Positions 17,339 through 26,494 are shown, numbered from the stretch's first letter. The stretch: DNA of 64,000 bases from Rhodopseudomonas palustris (GCA_016215605.1 JACRJB010000053.1:1-64000); one strand, 5' to 3'. Translations and numbers: made by a program. Notes: generated by a model from the sequence alone, not told the origin.

Positions 17339-17476
17339 CTAGCGGTGCCGGGATGCTGAGAATGATCACGACGTCGCTCTGCGGCGGACGCCACCGCAGA
17401 GCGATATGTTCTTCGAGTTTTTCACCAGATTGGTCCGGCAGACGTCGGACGTGAAGATCGGCCGAGTAGCCCGCGC

Positions 17477-18043
17477 CTAGCTGTTCGCGCGCAGCAAATT
17501 CGCGACGATTCGATCCATCTCGTCGTATTGTCCTTCGCCCGCGTGCTGGTAGATCAGCTTGCCATCCCGGTCGATGATGTACTGGGCGGGCCAGTATCTG
17601 TTGTCGTAGGCGTTCCAGGTGCTCGACTCATTGTCCTGCGCCACCGGATAGGTGATGCCGTGCCGCTTCAATGCGGCCTGGACGTTCGACGCGGAGCGCT
17701 CGAACGGAAACTCAGGCGTGTGAATGCCGACGACGACGAAGCCCCTGTCCTTGTACTTGGCGTACAGGTCCGTCACATGCGGCAGGGTGTGGACGCAATT
17801 GACGCAGCCGTAGGTCCAGAAATTCACCAGCACGACCTTGCCGCGCAGGTCGCGCATCGACAGCGGCTCCGAGTTGAACCAGCGGCCGAGGCCGACAAGA
17901 TCCGGAGCGATCCTGCTCGCGGCTGCGACGTCGACCGCTGCGGCGCGGTCGCGCGTGATCTCGCCGGCGGTCGCCGGCACGGCCAGGCTCAGCAAGGCGG
18001 CGGAAAGCGCGAACGCGAAGGGTGCGAATGGTCTGGCGGGCAT
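17477..18043 (-). CDS. Periplasmic thioredoxin-like (TlpA/redoxin) protein
   Basis: A 188-residue exported redox protein. Residues 1-26 are a signal peptide (ending ATAG), and the thioredoxin fold covers about 45-185 with the active site WTYGCVNC (Cys80, Cys83). Motifs VVVGIHTPEFPFERS and WPAQYIIDRDG match the redoxin domain of DipZ-type fusion proteins. It lies 17 nt downstream of a ccdA gene: together they recreate as two proteins the membrane-electron-carrier plus redoxin arrangement of DipZ. It would receive electrons from CcdA and reduce periplasmic disulfides. Confidence 0.9.
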   Translation of the reverse strand: MPARPFAPFAFALSAALLSLAVPATAGEITRDRAAAVDVAAASRIAPDLVGLGRWFNSEPLSMRDLRGKVVLVNFWTYGCVNCVHTLPHVTDLYAKYKDRGFVVVGIHTPEFPFERSASNVQAALKRHGITYPVAQDNESSTWNAYDNRYWPAQYIIDRDGKLIYQHAGEGQYDEMDRIVANLLRANS

Positions 18044-18060
18044 GGTGTTCTCCGTTTCGA

Positions 18061-18759
18061 TCAAAGGCCGATCTGGCCGGTGGGATAGAAAGTGGTGAGC
18101 CACGCCACGATCAGTGTGTCGTACTGAAAGTAGGTGGCGACCGCGACGGCGATCACGAGCACGCCGAAGGCCTGCTGCAATCGCGGAGAAATCCGCGAGA
18201 CGCTGCGGATTCGAGAGACCATCTGCTGGCCGCCGTAAGACACGGCGAGCATCGGTACGCCGGCGCCGAGCGCATAGCTGACGAGCAGCGTTCCGGCCCA
18301 GGCCGTGTCCTTGGAGGTCGCGACCAGGGTCAGGATCGAGCCGAGCACCGGGCCGGCGCAGGGCGTCCACACCAATCCGAGCGCCGCGCCCAGCGCGAAG
18401 CCGCCGGCCGCGCCCGGATGTCCGCCGACGGCTCCGGCAGGCAGCAAGGCAGAGACCCCGGTCCGGCTCCACCACAGTTCAAACGGCGTCGGCCATATCA
18501 TCAGCAGGCCGAACACCATCAGCAGGATCGCGGCGAAGCTGCGCAGCACGCCGGGATCGAAATCGCCGATGCGGGCGAGCCAGCCGAGCGACAGCGCCAC
18601 CGCCGAAAACGACAGGACGAAGCCGAGCGTGATGAAGGTGGGCCGCAAGCGACCGGGATGGCCGAGCGAGGCGCCGAGCAGCACCGGCAGCATCGGCAGG
18701 GTGCAGGGCGCGGCGATGGTGGCGACGCCAGCGAGAAAGGCCAGGACGAGTTGCAGCAT
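18061..18759 (-). CDS. ccdA: CcdA/DsbD-type membrane thiol electron carrier
   Basis: A 232-residue membrane protein with six predicted helices in two pseudo-repeats. The paired redox cysteines are Cys19 (TIAAPCTLPMLP) and Cys133 (LVWTPCAGPVLG), each in the proline-flanked context of the CcdA family. It carries electrons from cytoplasmic thioredoxin to the periplasmic redoxin encoded just downstream. No cytochrome c maturation genes adjoin it, so a general periplasmic reductant role is as likely as cytochrome c assembly. Confidence 0.9.
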   Translation of the reverse strand: MLQLVLAFLAGVATIAAPCTLPMLPVLLGASLGHPGRLRPTFITLGFVLSFSAVALSLGWLARIGDFDPGVLRSFAAILLMVFGLLMIWPTPFELWWSRTGVSALLPAGAVGGHPGAAGGFALGAALGLVWTPCAGPVLGSILTLVATSKDTAWAGTLLVSYALGAGVPMLAVSYGGQQMVSRIRSVSRISPRLQQAFGVLVIAVAVATYFQYDTLIVAWLTTFYPTGQIGL

Positions 18760-18894
18760 CGAAGGCGACCGGTGCGGCGCGGCTCCGGCGGAAGCGGGAG
18801 CATTGTCGCGCGCAACAGATCCTTCGCTGGCGGTGGACGGGGCGTTACACGGCGCGCGTCACGAGCCTGTGAGCTTTCGAGCGCTCGTCCAATG

Positions 18895-18926
18895 AAAAAC
18901 CCGGACGGTGGGCATCCCGTCCGGGT
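18895..18926 (-). terminator. Rho-independent terminator downstream of the ECF sigma gene
   Basis: On the minus strand ACCCGGACGG and CCGTCCGGGT form a 10-bp stem with an 8-nt loop, followed by TTTTT. It lies in the 416-nt gap 18760-19175, where I see no gene, and would end the sigma-factor transcript about 250 nt past its stop codon. Confidence 0.8.
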
Positions 18927-19175
18927 CTCTGGAGGTTTACAAGGCTTGAAGAAATTCTTGCACCGTGGGGCTGTCCGGTGCCGACGAGATCAATCTAGCA
19001 GCGAAATCTTTCCGGCCGATGTCGTCGATCGTTTCAATTGTGTCGTTCGATCATCGCTGCGACAGCCCGGACATAGCATCCCGGCCGGCGGCGGTGAATT
19101 CCGCCAGACCAGATCTTCTCTAAACGCAAGCTCCCGCGGGGAGACGCTCGGCAGCGGCGGCGCCGCCGCGGCGTG

Positions 19176-19787
19176 TCAGGCCGCCATGGTCTCGACGCCG
19201 TGGCTCTTCAGCAGCGCGGCAAGCTGCTTGCGGGCGTAGAACATCCGGGTCTTCACCGTGCTCTGCGGAATGCCGACGATGCGGCCGACCTCTTCCACCG
19301 ACTTCTCGTGATAGTAAACGAGCTGGATGATCTCGCGATGCGCCGGCGACAGCTTGGCGATGCAGGCCCGGAGAATGTCGCTGGTGCGGCTGCGATCGAG
19401 GGCGGCTTCCGGGGTGTCGGCGCCGTCGGGGATCTCCATCACGTCGTCCTGGTCGATGTCCTCGTGCTGGCGCTGGCGCAGCGCGGTCAGCGCCTTGAAC
19501 CGGGCGATCGACAGCAGCCAGGTCGAGACCTGGGCGCGGCCCTCGAACTGCCGGGCGGTCCGCCAGACGTCGAGAAACACCTGGCTGACCAGATCTTCCG
19601 CCGTCGCGGCGTCGCGCACCATGCGCAGGATGAAGCGATAGACCCGCACGTGGTGCCGGGAATACAGCGTATGCATCGCGGTGCGGTCGCCTGCCGCGAT
19701 GCTGGCGAGCAGCATTTCGTCGGTGGTGGCCCGCGCGGCGATAATGCCCTGGCGGCCGGCGTCGTTGAGGGCAATGACGTTCTGCAT
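19176..19787 (-). CDS. ECF-family RNA polymerase sigma factor
   Basis: A 203-residue sigma-70 group 4 protein. Region 2 (about 24-92) includes ATAEDLVSQVFLDVWRTARQFEGRAQVSTWLLSIARF, and region 4 (about 135-190) has the helix-turn-helix KSVEEVGRIVGIPQSTVKTRMFYARK. The two are joined by an acidic linker. No anti-sigma, NepR or PhyR gene is next to it, so its control cannot be read from the neighbourhood. It resembles the general-stress-like ECF sigmas of Bradyrhizobium relatives. Its long 3' leader ends at a clear terminator. Confidence 0.93.
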   Translation of the reverse strand: MQNVIALNDAGRQGIIAARATTDEMLLASIAAGDRTAMHTLYSRHHVRVYRFILRMVRDAATAEDLVSQVFLDVWRTARQFEGRAQVSTWLLSIARFKALTALRQRQHEDIDQDDVMEIPDGADTPEAALDRSRTSDILRACIAKLSPAHREIIQLVYYHEKSVEEVGRIVGIPQSTVKTRMFYARKQLAALLKSHGVETMAA

Positions 19788-19985
19788 GAATGGCTCCCGT
19801 TATCCGCCACGCATTCCCCCGCGGCGTCGTTGGGAGCTTTACTAGTCAGGCACCATTTCAGGACGTCTGCGCGAACCGCTGAAAATGGTTTCGTGACCAG
19901 GAGAAATGTTTCATCGCAAACATGGCGACGAAACATTCGGACAAAAAGGCTTGTAATCTCAAGGGGGCAAGGCCGCCAGCGGCGG

Positions 19986-20729
19986 TCAGGGGCGGTCCGC
20001 CGCCGGGGAGAACAAATAGCCCCCGCCGCGAATTGTCCGGATTACGGCGGGTTTCGTCGGATCGGGCTCGATCTTGCGCCGGATCCGCATGATCCGCAGG
20101 TCGACGGCGCGGTCGAAGGCCTCAGCGTCGCGGGCGTTGGCGAGTTCGAGCAGCCGCTCGCGCGACAGCACCCGCTTCGGATTAGCGGCGAACACCTTCA
20201 GCAGGCCGAATTCGGACGCCGTCAGCGGATGCTCGTTGCCCTCGTCGTCGCGCAGCGCCTGCGCTTCGAGATCGAGCCATTTGGTGCCGAACCGCACCAG
20301 CTGTTCGTTGGCCGGCTTTGCCGCCGGCGCGGCGGTAGCGGGAGCCGCCGTGGGCCGCGGCGCCGAGCGCCGCAGCACCGACCGGATCCGCGCCATCAGC
20401 TCGCGCAGTTCGCACGGCTTGGCGACGTAATCGTCGGCGCCGAGTTCGAGGCCGACGACGCGGTCGATCGGGCTGGCGGTCGCGGTCAGCATGATCACCG
20501 GCACGTTGGTCTTGGCCTTGAGGTCGCGGATGATCGACAGGCCGTCTTCCTCGGGCATGTTGAGGTCGAGCACCACCAGATCGGGCACCTTGGTCTCGAT
20601 CTCGGCGCGCAGGCTCTTGCCGCCGTCGCACAACGTCACGACGAAGCCGTGCATCTTGAGATAGTCGCCGACCATCTCGCGGGCCGGGGCTTCGTCGTCG
20701 ACGACGATGATGTGCGGGTTCTGGCTCAT
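19986..20729 (-). CDS. OmpR-family two-component response regulator
   Basis: A 247-residue regulator. The receiver domain has its acidic pocket at Asp11-Asp12, phospho-acceptor Asp55 (LVVLDLNMPEEDGL) and Lys in YVAKPCELREL. An alanine/proline-rich linker (TAAPATAAPAAKPA) joins it to a winged-helix DNA-binding domain (about 150-240, RVLSRERLLELA...RIRGGGYLF-like end). Its ATG overlaps the stop of the upstream kinase gene by ATGA. It is the output of the three-gene signalling operon that begins at 24513. Confidence 0.94.
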   Translation of the reverse strand: MSQNPHIIVVDDEAPAREMVGDYLKMHGFVVTLCDGGKSLRAEIETKVPDLVVLDLNMPEEDGLSIIRDLKAKTNVPVIMLTATASPIDRVVGLELGADDYVAKPCELRELMARIRSVLRRSAPRPTAAPATAAPAAKPANEQLVRFGTKWLDLEAQALRDDEGNEHPLTASEFGLLKVFAANPKRVLSRERLLELANARDAEAFDRAVDLRIMRIRRKIEPDPTKPAVIRTIRGGGYLFSPAADRP

Positions 20730-22462
20730 GAGGCTGACGACGCGGGCAGGGTGATGGTGAAGGTCGAGCCCTGGCCGGGGCCGGGGCTCTGGGCGCTGAC
20801 ATGGCCGCCGTGCATGTCGATGATCTTCTTGACGATCGAAAGGCCGAGGCCGGTCGAGCTTTCGCCGGCGGTCGGCTTGGCGGAGAGCCGCTGGAAGCGG
20901 CCGAACAGCCGGCTGAGGTCTTCCGGCGACAGGCCGGCGCCCTCGTCGGTGACGCGAATGATGGTATCGGCGTCATCGCCGTCGACCTGCAGCGCGATCT
21001 TGCCGCCGATCGGGCTGTATTTGATGGCGTTGCTGACCAGATTGTCGATCGCCTCGCGCACCCGGTCGGAATCGCACATCGTGATCCGGGCGGCCGGGAT
21101 CGACACCGAGATCGCCTGCTGCTTGTTGGTCGCCATCGGCCGGTTGGCCTCGGCCACCTCGGCGACCAGCGCGGCGAGATCGACCGGCTCGCGGCGGATC
21201 GAGATGTCGAACGCATCGGCCATCGCGTCCGAAATCAGATGGTCGACCATCGAGGTCAGCCGCCGGGTCGCCTCACGGATGTGATCGACCTGAGCGATGA
21301 CGTTTTCCTTGGAGGAGTCCGCCCCGATCAGCTCGGTCAGCATCTCGGTACGGCCGAGGATGACGCCGAGCGGGTTCTTCAGATCGTGCGCGACGGTGCC
21401 GAGGATCTCGTTCTTGAAGGCGTTGGCGCGCTGCAGCCGCATCCATTGCGTCGACAGCCGGCGATTGGCCTGGGTCAGCGCGCGGGTGCGCTGCGCGACG
21501 CGGTCCTCGAGCTGGGTGTTGGCCTCGTGCAGCTGCTGATACAGGATGACGTTGTCGAACGCGATCGACAGCCTTGAGCCGAAGATCTCGACCAGCGAGC
21601 GGTCGGTGTCGGACAGTTCGCATTCCGCCTGCAGCAGCACCACGACCTCGCGGCCGCTGCCGGTGCGGACGTAGAGCACGGTGCGCTGGTCGGCGAATTC
21701 GTGCTGACGGCGGCGGAACGCCTCCTCGACCATCTGCCGCAGATCGTGATCGAGTGGGTGGGTGCCGGCGGCGCCGATGAAGCGGCTGTAGCAGCCCGAG
21801 CCGGCCAGCACCGAGAAGTCGTCGCCGGAGTCGCGCAGCACCAGGATGCCGGCGCAGTCGACATTGAGCAGCGACGCGATCTGGGTCAGCACGCCCTCGG
21901 CCAGCCGCTGCATCGACCTGAAATCGTACAGCGTCGAGGCGGCGTCGATGATGATCTCGAGTCCGCGCCGCGTCTGCACCATCCGTTCGAGCTGCTGATA
22001 GCTGCGCAGCGCCGCGGTCAGCGAGGTGAACAGCTTGTCGGCGGTGAGCTCGGTCTTGGCCTTGTAGTCGTTGATGTCGTAGTCGACGATCACCCGGCGC
22101 TCCGGCGCCTGGCCGGGCTGGCCGGTGCGCAGGATGATGCGGACGGTCTCGTTGTGGATCTCGTTGCGGATGTATTCGACCAGATCGAGCCCCGCCGCGT
22201 CGGTCTCCATGATGACGTCGAGCAGCACCGCGGCGATGTCCGGGTTGGCCCGCATCAGTTCGCGGCCCTCGGCGCCCGAATAGGCCGACAGGATCTCCAG
22301 GGTCTGGCCGTTTAGATTGTAGTCGCTGAGCGCGAACCGGGTCCCCTCGTGGACCGCGGGATCGTCGTCGATCACCGCGATCTTCCACCGCTTGGCGTTC
22401 GACGGTTCGGGACCCGGCTCGGTATCTTCGATCAGTTGGAGGATATCGTCCTGGTCGGCCAT
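20726..22462 (-). CDS. Receiver-DUF3369-histidine kinase hybrid, soluble
   Basis: A 578-residue protein with no membrane segment. An N-terminal receiver (about 26-150) has Asp32-34 and phospho-acceptor Asp82 (VLLDVIMETDAAGL); a DUF3369 domain covers roughly 160-310; a coiled coil near 310-345 leads to a HisKA domain with His359 (GTVAHDLKNPLG) and an HATPase with DEGAGL and STGLGLSIVKKI. The reverse order (receiver before kinase) suggests that it is both phosphorylated by another kinase and itself a kinase. It overlaps the upstream membrane kinase gene by 31 nt and the downstream regulator gene by 4 nt, so a kinase-to-hybrid-to-regulator relay is likely. Confidence 0.92.
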   Translation of the reverse strand: MADQDDILQLIEDTEPGPEPSNAKRWKIAVIDDDPAVHEGTRFALSDYNLNGQTLEILSAYSGAEGRELMRANPDIAAVLLDVIMETDAAGLDLVEYIRNEIHNETVRIILRTGQPGQAPERRVIVDYDINDYKAKTELTADKLFTSLTAALRSYQQLERMVQTRRGLEIIIDAASTLYDFRSMQRLAEGVLTQIASLLNVDCAGILVLRDSGDDFSVLAGSGCYSRFIGAAGTHPLDHDLRQMVEEAFRRRQHEFADQRTVLYVRTGSGREVVVLLQAECELSDTDRSLVEIFGSRLSIAFDNVILYQQLHEANTQLEDRVAQRTRALTQANRRLSTQWMRLQRANAFKNEILGTVAHDLKNPLGVILGRTEMLTELIGADSSKENVIAQVDHIREATRRLTSMVDHLISDAMADAFDISIRREPVDLAALVAEVAEANRPMATNKQQAISVSIPAARITMCDSDRVREAIDNLVSNAIKYSPIGGKIALQVDGDDADTIIRVTDEGAGLSPEDLSRLFGRFQRLSAKPTAGESSTGLGLSIVKKIIDMHGGHVSAQSPGPGQGSTFTITLPASSAS

Positions 22463-24513
22463 TGCAGATTTCCATCGATACGCGTGTCGGCGTCGGTCGA
22501 TCCGCCGGTGGCGGTACGGGGCATGATAATGCGAAAAGTCGTGCCTTGTCCCAGCCTTGATTCCAGCATCATCCGCCCGCCGAGCTGCTGGGTGACCAGA
22601 TTGTAAACGATGTGCAGCCCGAGCCCGGTGCCGCCGTCGTTGCGGCGGGTGGTGAAGAACGGGTCGAACGCCTGGCGCTGCACGTCGGGAGTCATACCGG
22701 CGCCGTTGTCGGAGAACACGATCTCGACGTCGCCGCCGCGCGGCCGGGCGGCGATCGTGATCCTGCCGGCGCGGCCGTCCGCAAAGGCGTGGTTGGCGGC
22801 GTTGAGGAACAGATTGGTCAGGATCTGGCCGTAGGAGCCGGGATAGCCGTCGATCACCAGCCCTTCGGGGACGTCGATGGCGAGCTCGATCGGCGCCCGT
22901 TTCAGCACCGGCTTGAGGCTGGCGACGATCTGGTCGGTCGCCTCGTGCAGCAGAAACTGTCGGCGCTCGGCATGCGATCGGTCGACCGCGACCTGCTTGA
23001 ACGACTGGATCAGCTCGGCGGCGCGCTGCAGATTGGCGACCAGCTGCTGCGCGGCATCGCGCGACGAGCGGACGAATTCGTCGAGCTGCGAGCGGCGCAG
23101 CGGCGCGTCGCCCTTCAGCTCGGTTTCGAACATCGTCGCCTTGCGGTTGAAGCTCGACGCCACCGTCAGGCTGATGCCGATCGGATTGTTGACCTCGTGG
23201 GCGACGCCGGCGACCAGTCCGCCGAGCGCGGCCAGCCGTTCGGCGTCGATCAAATTCTGCTGCGCGGCATTCAGTTCGAGCAGCGCGCTCTCGGCCTTCT
23301 CCTTGGAGGCGCGCAGATCGTCTTCGGCCTTGCGTTTGTCGATCGCGTTCTCGCGGAACACCTCGACGGCGCGCGCCATCGCGCCAACCTCGTCGCGGGC
23401 CTCGGTGCCGGCGACGCGGCGGTCGTAATCGCCGGAGGTGATGGCGTGCATCGCCGCCAGGATCTGCTGCAGCGGCAGCCGGATGCTGAGCGCGATCACG
23501 GTGCCGGCGGTCATGATCACGCCGATGAAGATCACCGCGATCCACAGCACCTTGCGCGAGATGCTGGCGAGCGTGCGGTCGAAGGTCTCCTGCGCCTTCT
23601 GTTCGCGTTGCCGCATCTTCACCGACAGCGCGTCGATCGCCCCAATGGTCGAAGCCTGGCTGGCGTCGATGGCGTGGCGCAGCAGATCGCTGCGGCTGGC
23701 GAGCTGCTCCGACAGCGTCTGCAGGCCGTCGCGCAGCGCGGCGACGCGCACCTTCAGCCGCTGCAGCGCCATCTTCTGCAGGTCGTTGTCGGCGAAATCG
23801 ATCATCACCGGCACGGTGCGCTCGATCGTCTCGGTGTTGCGCCGCGCGTCCTCGGCGGCTTCCTTGGACAGCGACAGATAATACGAATTGGCCGCCACCA
23901 GCATCGCGGTGAACGCCTCGCGCGAGCGGCCGAGCGGCGGCCAGATCGGCGCGTCGCGCCGCCCGGTGGCGCCCTCGATGATCGAATACAGCCCGGCGAT
24001 GTCGCGCGCCGGGCCCTGCACCTGATTGTCGTAGGTGTCCTTGATCTTGCTCTGCAGCGCCCGCAGATCGCCGAAGCCGTTGAGGAAGCGTTCGGTCACC
24101 TGCTCGAGTTCGGCGACCGAGCCCGACAGCATCGGGTCGGTCGAGGCCCTCGTGGTGAGCGTGCCCAGCACCGCCTCGCGCAGCAGCAGGATTTCGGCGA
24201 ACAGGTCGGGGCTCGGCTGGTTGATGTAGCGATGGATCAGGTTCTGCAGCCGGCCGGTCTCGCTCTCCAGCAGCGCCAGGATCTTGTCGGATTCGCGCAC
24301 CTGGCGAAGGTCGTCCCAGGCCGAGCTCAGCACCCGCGCGCCGCTCCAGATCATGCTGGCGAGGATCAGCACGACCAGCGAATTCAGCGCCGCGATCGAC
24401 AGGATGCGCCAGCGGATCGGCACCGCGCGGACCAGCCCGACAATGCCGGAACGGCTGGCGAGGCCCGCCGGCGCGTCGCTGCTGTCGTCCTGGCGCGGCG
24501 TGACCGGGTTCAA
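22432..24513 (-). CDS. Membrane sensor histidine kinase with HAMP domain
   Basis: A 693-residue kinase. TM1 lies at about 36-56, a long helical periplasmic sensor at 57-320, TM2 at 322-344, HAMP at 345-398, a short coiled coil, then HisKA with His439 (VAHEVNNPIG), N box around LTNLFLNAANHAF, G1 DNGAGM and G2 GGTGLGLHI. The HEVNNP form belongs to the NtrB/DctB-like kinase class. The periplasmic region has few aromatic residues and looks like a four-helix bundle; its ligand is unknown. It is the first gene of the signalling operon and is divergent from an orphan binding-protein gene that could supply a ligand. Confidence 0.93.
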   Translation of the reverse strand: MNPVTPRQDDSSDAPAGLASRSGIVGLVRAVPIRWRILSIAALNSLVVLILASMIWSGARVLSSAWDDLRQVRESDKILALLESETGRLQNLIHRYINQPSPDLFAEILLLREAVLGTLTTRASTDPMLSGSVAELEQVTERFLNGFGDLRALQSKIKDTYDNQVQGPARDIAGLYSIIEGATGRRDAPIWPPLGRSREAFTAMLVAANSYYLSLSKEAAEDARRNTETIERTVPVMIDFADNDLQKMALQRLKVRVAALRDGLQTLSEQLASRSDLLRHAIDASQASTIGAIDALSVKMRQREQKAQETFDRTLASISRKVLWIAVIFIGVIMTAGTVIALSIRLPLQQILAAMHAITSGDYDRRVAGTEARDEVGAMARAVEVFRENAIDKRKAEDDLRASKEKAESALLELNAAQQNLIDAERLAALGGLVAGVAHEVNNPIGISLTVASSFNRKATMFETELKGDAPLRRSQLDEFVRSSRDAAQQLVANLQRAAELIQSFKQVAVDRSHAERRQFLLHEATDQIVASLKPVLKRAPIELAIDVPEGLVIDGYPGSYGQILTNLFLNAANHAFADGRAGRITIAARPRGGDVEIVFSDNGAGMTPDVQRQAFDPFFTTRRNDGGTGLGLHIVYNLVTQQLGGRMMLESRLGQGTTFRIIMPRTATGGSTDADTRIDGNLQWPTRTISSN

Positions 24514-24714
24514 CTCATTCGGCCTTGCGAAGGGAGATCGTTGCTGCGTAGTTTGACGCCGGCCCGCCGGATACGTTCAACGCCGGTCCGATCATTGCGG
24601 CGGTTGCGCTGGGCATCGCGGCTCGACTGGACAGCGGCAAGCTCGATCTCATAAGGTTGTGCCCCGTGATCGGGACCGGAGAAGTCCCGCCAATCTAGCA
24701 GACTGGCACAGGAA

Positions 24715-26061
24715 ATGGCTATCGGGAGTGATCGGCGGCGGGGACCAGCCCGGATCCTGCTGAGTTGTGCCATGCTGCTGGTCGCCGTCGTCGTGGGCGC
24801 GGGCCCCGCGCGGGCCGCGACCGAGATCGCGTGGTGGCACGCGATGTCCGGCGAGCTCGGCCGCCAGCTCGAGAAGCTGGCCGCCGATTTCAATGCGTCG
24901 CAATCCGACTATCACGTGGTGCCGACCTACAAGGGCAACTACACCGAGACCGTCACCGCCTCGATCTTCGCCTTCCGCTCGTCGAGCCAGCCGGCGATCG
25001 TGCAGGTCAACGAGATCGCCACCGCGACGATGATGGCGGCGAAGGGCGCGGTCTATCCGGTCTACGAGCTGATGCGCGACGAGAACGAGGCGTTCTCGCC
25101 GTCCGACTATCTGCCGGCGGTCACCGGCTATTATGTCGATCTCGCCGGCAACATGCTGTCGTTCCCGTTCAACGCCTCGACGCCGATCCTGTACTACAAC
25201 AAATCGCTGTTCAAAAAGGCCGGGCTCGATCCCGAGAAGGCGCCCGGCACCTGGCCGGAGGTCGGCGAGGCGGCGAAGCGGCTGGTCGCCGCCGGCGCGT
25301 CGTGCGGCTTCACCACGGCATGGCCGTCCTGGGTCAATGTCGAGAATTTTTCCGCCTATCACAATCTGCCGTTGGCGACCCGCGCCAACGGGCTCGGTGG
25401 CATGGACGCGGTGCTGGTGTTCAACAATCCGGCGCTGATCCGCCACGTCGCCGAGCTGGCGGAATGGCAGAAGACCAAGATCTTCGACTATGGCGGCCGC
25501 GCCACCGCCGCGGAGCCGCTGTTCCAGCAGGGCGATTGCGGCATCTTCATCGGATCGTCGGCGACTCGCGCCGACATCATCGCCAACTCCAAATTCGAGG
25601 TCGGCTACGGCCGGCTGCCGTATTGGCCGGACGTCGCCGGCGCGCCGCAGAACACCATGATCGGCGGCGCGACGCTGTGGGTGCTGCGCGGCCGGCCGGC
25701 CGCCGAATACAAAGGCGTCGCCAAGTTCTTCGCATATCTGTCGCGGCCCGAGGTGCAGGCCGCCTGGCATCAGAAAACCGGCTATCTGCCGGTGACGCGC
25801 GCCGCCTACGAGCTGACGCGCGCGCAGGGCTTCTACGATCGCAACCCCGGCACCGCGATCTCGATCGAGCAGATCACGCTGAAGCCGCCGACCGACAATT
25901 CGCGCGGGCTGCGGCTCGGCTCCTTCGTGCTGATCCGCGGTGTCATCGACGACGAGCTCGAACAGGCGTTCGGCGGCAAGAAGCCGGCTCGGGCGGCGAT
26001 GGATTCGGCGGTCGAGCGCGGCAACAAGCTGCTGCGGCAGTTCGAGCGAACGCAGCCGTGA
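24715..26061 (+). CDS. Extracellular solute-binding protein, UgpB-like
   Basis: A 448-residue periplasmic binding protein of the SBP_bac_1 family. After a signal peptide (1-34, ending ARAA) it shows TEIAWWHAMSGELGRQLEKLAADFN, YKGNYTETV and FPFNASTPILYYNKSLFKKAGLDPEKAP, all characteristic of the glycerol-3-phosphate binding protein UgpB. No ugpA, ugpE or ugpC gene follows, so it is either served by permeases elsewhere or acts as a sensor accessory. It diverges from the sensor-kinase operon across a 201-nt gap. The start at 24715 has AGGAA directly before it. Confidence 0.88.
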   Translation: MAIGSDRRRGPARILLSCAMLLVAVVVGAGPARAATEIAWWHAMSGELGRQLEKLAADFNASQSDYHVVPTYKGNYTETVTASIFAFRSSSQPAIVQVNEIATATMMAAKGAVYPVYELMRDENEAFSPSDYLPAVTGYYVDLAGNMLSFPFNASTPILYYNKSLFKKAGLDPEKAPGTWPEVGEAAKRLVAAGASCGFTTAWPSWVNVENFSAYHNLPLATRANGLGGMDAVLVFNNPALIRHVAELAEWQKTKIFDYGGRATAAEPLFQQGDCGIFIGSSATRADIIANSKFEVGYGRLPYWPDVAGAPQNTMIGGATLWVLRGRPAAEYKGVAKFFAYLSRPEVQAAWHQKTGYLPVTRAAYELTRAQGFYDRNPGTAISIEQITLKPPTDNSRGLRLGSFVLIRGVIDDELEQAFGGKKPARAAMDSAVERGNKLLRQFERTQP

Positions 26062-26184
26062 GCGCGATCCGGGCGGGACGTGGGGTCGCCGGGTTGCGCG
26101 GGAATGTTCGGTGCTGCGTGGTGTTGGTGCTGTGCTGAACCCGCGATCGGCGGCCGGCGCGGGGATCGAACGAAGGGACATGCG

Positions 26185-26421
26185 GTGGACGAGAAGCGAC
26201 GACAGCCGCGACGCGACGTCGCGGACTCTGCCCATGTCTCCTTCAACGGCACCAGCCTTGGCTGCCTGGTGCGCAACATCTCCGACGACGGTGCGGCGAT
26301 CGACGTCGAGAACGCGGCCTATATTCCGGAGCGGTTCCGGCTGGTGACGGCCGACGCGGTGCACAACTGCCGCCTGGTCTGGATCAAGCAGAACCGGATC
26401 GGCGTGGCGTTCGAAGCCTGA
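26185..26421 (+). CDS. PilZ-domain protein (78 aa)
   Basis: A single small PilZ domain. The c-di-GMP-binding signature is present: an arginine-rich EKRRQPRRDV segment at the N-terminus and NISDDGAAIDV (the D/NxSxxG loop) about 25 residues later, with the barrel closing at RIGVAFEA. A GTG start at 26185, preceded by AAGGGA at 7 nt, gives a compact domain; the longer open frame from 26080 adds a Cys/Trp-rich stretch unlike PilZ proteins. Single-domain PilZ proteins act as adaptors; partner and role are unknown. Confidence 0.85.
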   Translation: MDEKRRQPRRDVADSAHVSFNGTSLGCLVRNISDDGAAIDVENAAYIPERFRLVTADAVHNCRLVWIKQNRIGVAFEA

Positions 26422-26454
26422 CGGCGCCGCCTCGACGCGACGCCGGCCATAACC

Positions 26455-26494
26455 TGCACTATAATTCTTGCCTTCGCCGCGCCCTGAATTATGC
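26455..26494 (+). promoter_or_regulatory. Candidate BoxR operator/promoter before the importer binding-protein gene
   Basis: TGCACTATAATTC at 26455-26467 contains a perfect -10 hexamer (TATAAT, 26460-26465) and differs by one base from a motif in the boxR-ligase gap (TGCATTATAATTC). A partial inverted copy, GAATTATGC, lies at 26486-26494. It is about 125 nt before the start codon at 26593. Confidence 0.55.

Noticed and set aside
17406-17480. 24-codon plus-strand ORF (MFFEFFTRLVRQ...) between cydA and the redoxin gene
   Set aside because: No ribosome-binding site, overlaps the end of the redoxin gene on the other strand, and no neighbouring context.
19176-19787. Assignment of the ECF sigma factor as EcfG of the general stress response
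   Set aside because: The expected NepR and PhyR neighbours are missing, so the class cannot be fixed from this window.
22612-24654. 680-codon plus-strand frame opposite the sensor kinase
   Set aside because: The minus-strand kinase has all catalytic boxes; the opposite frame has no recognisable domain and Arg/Gln/Asp-rich composition.
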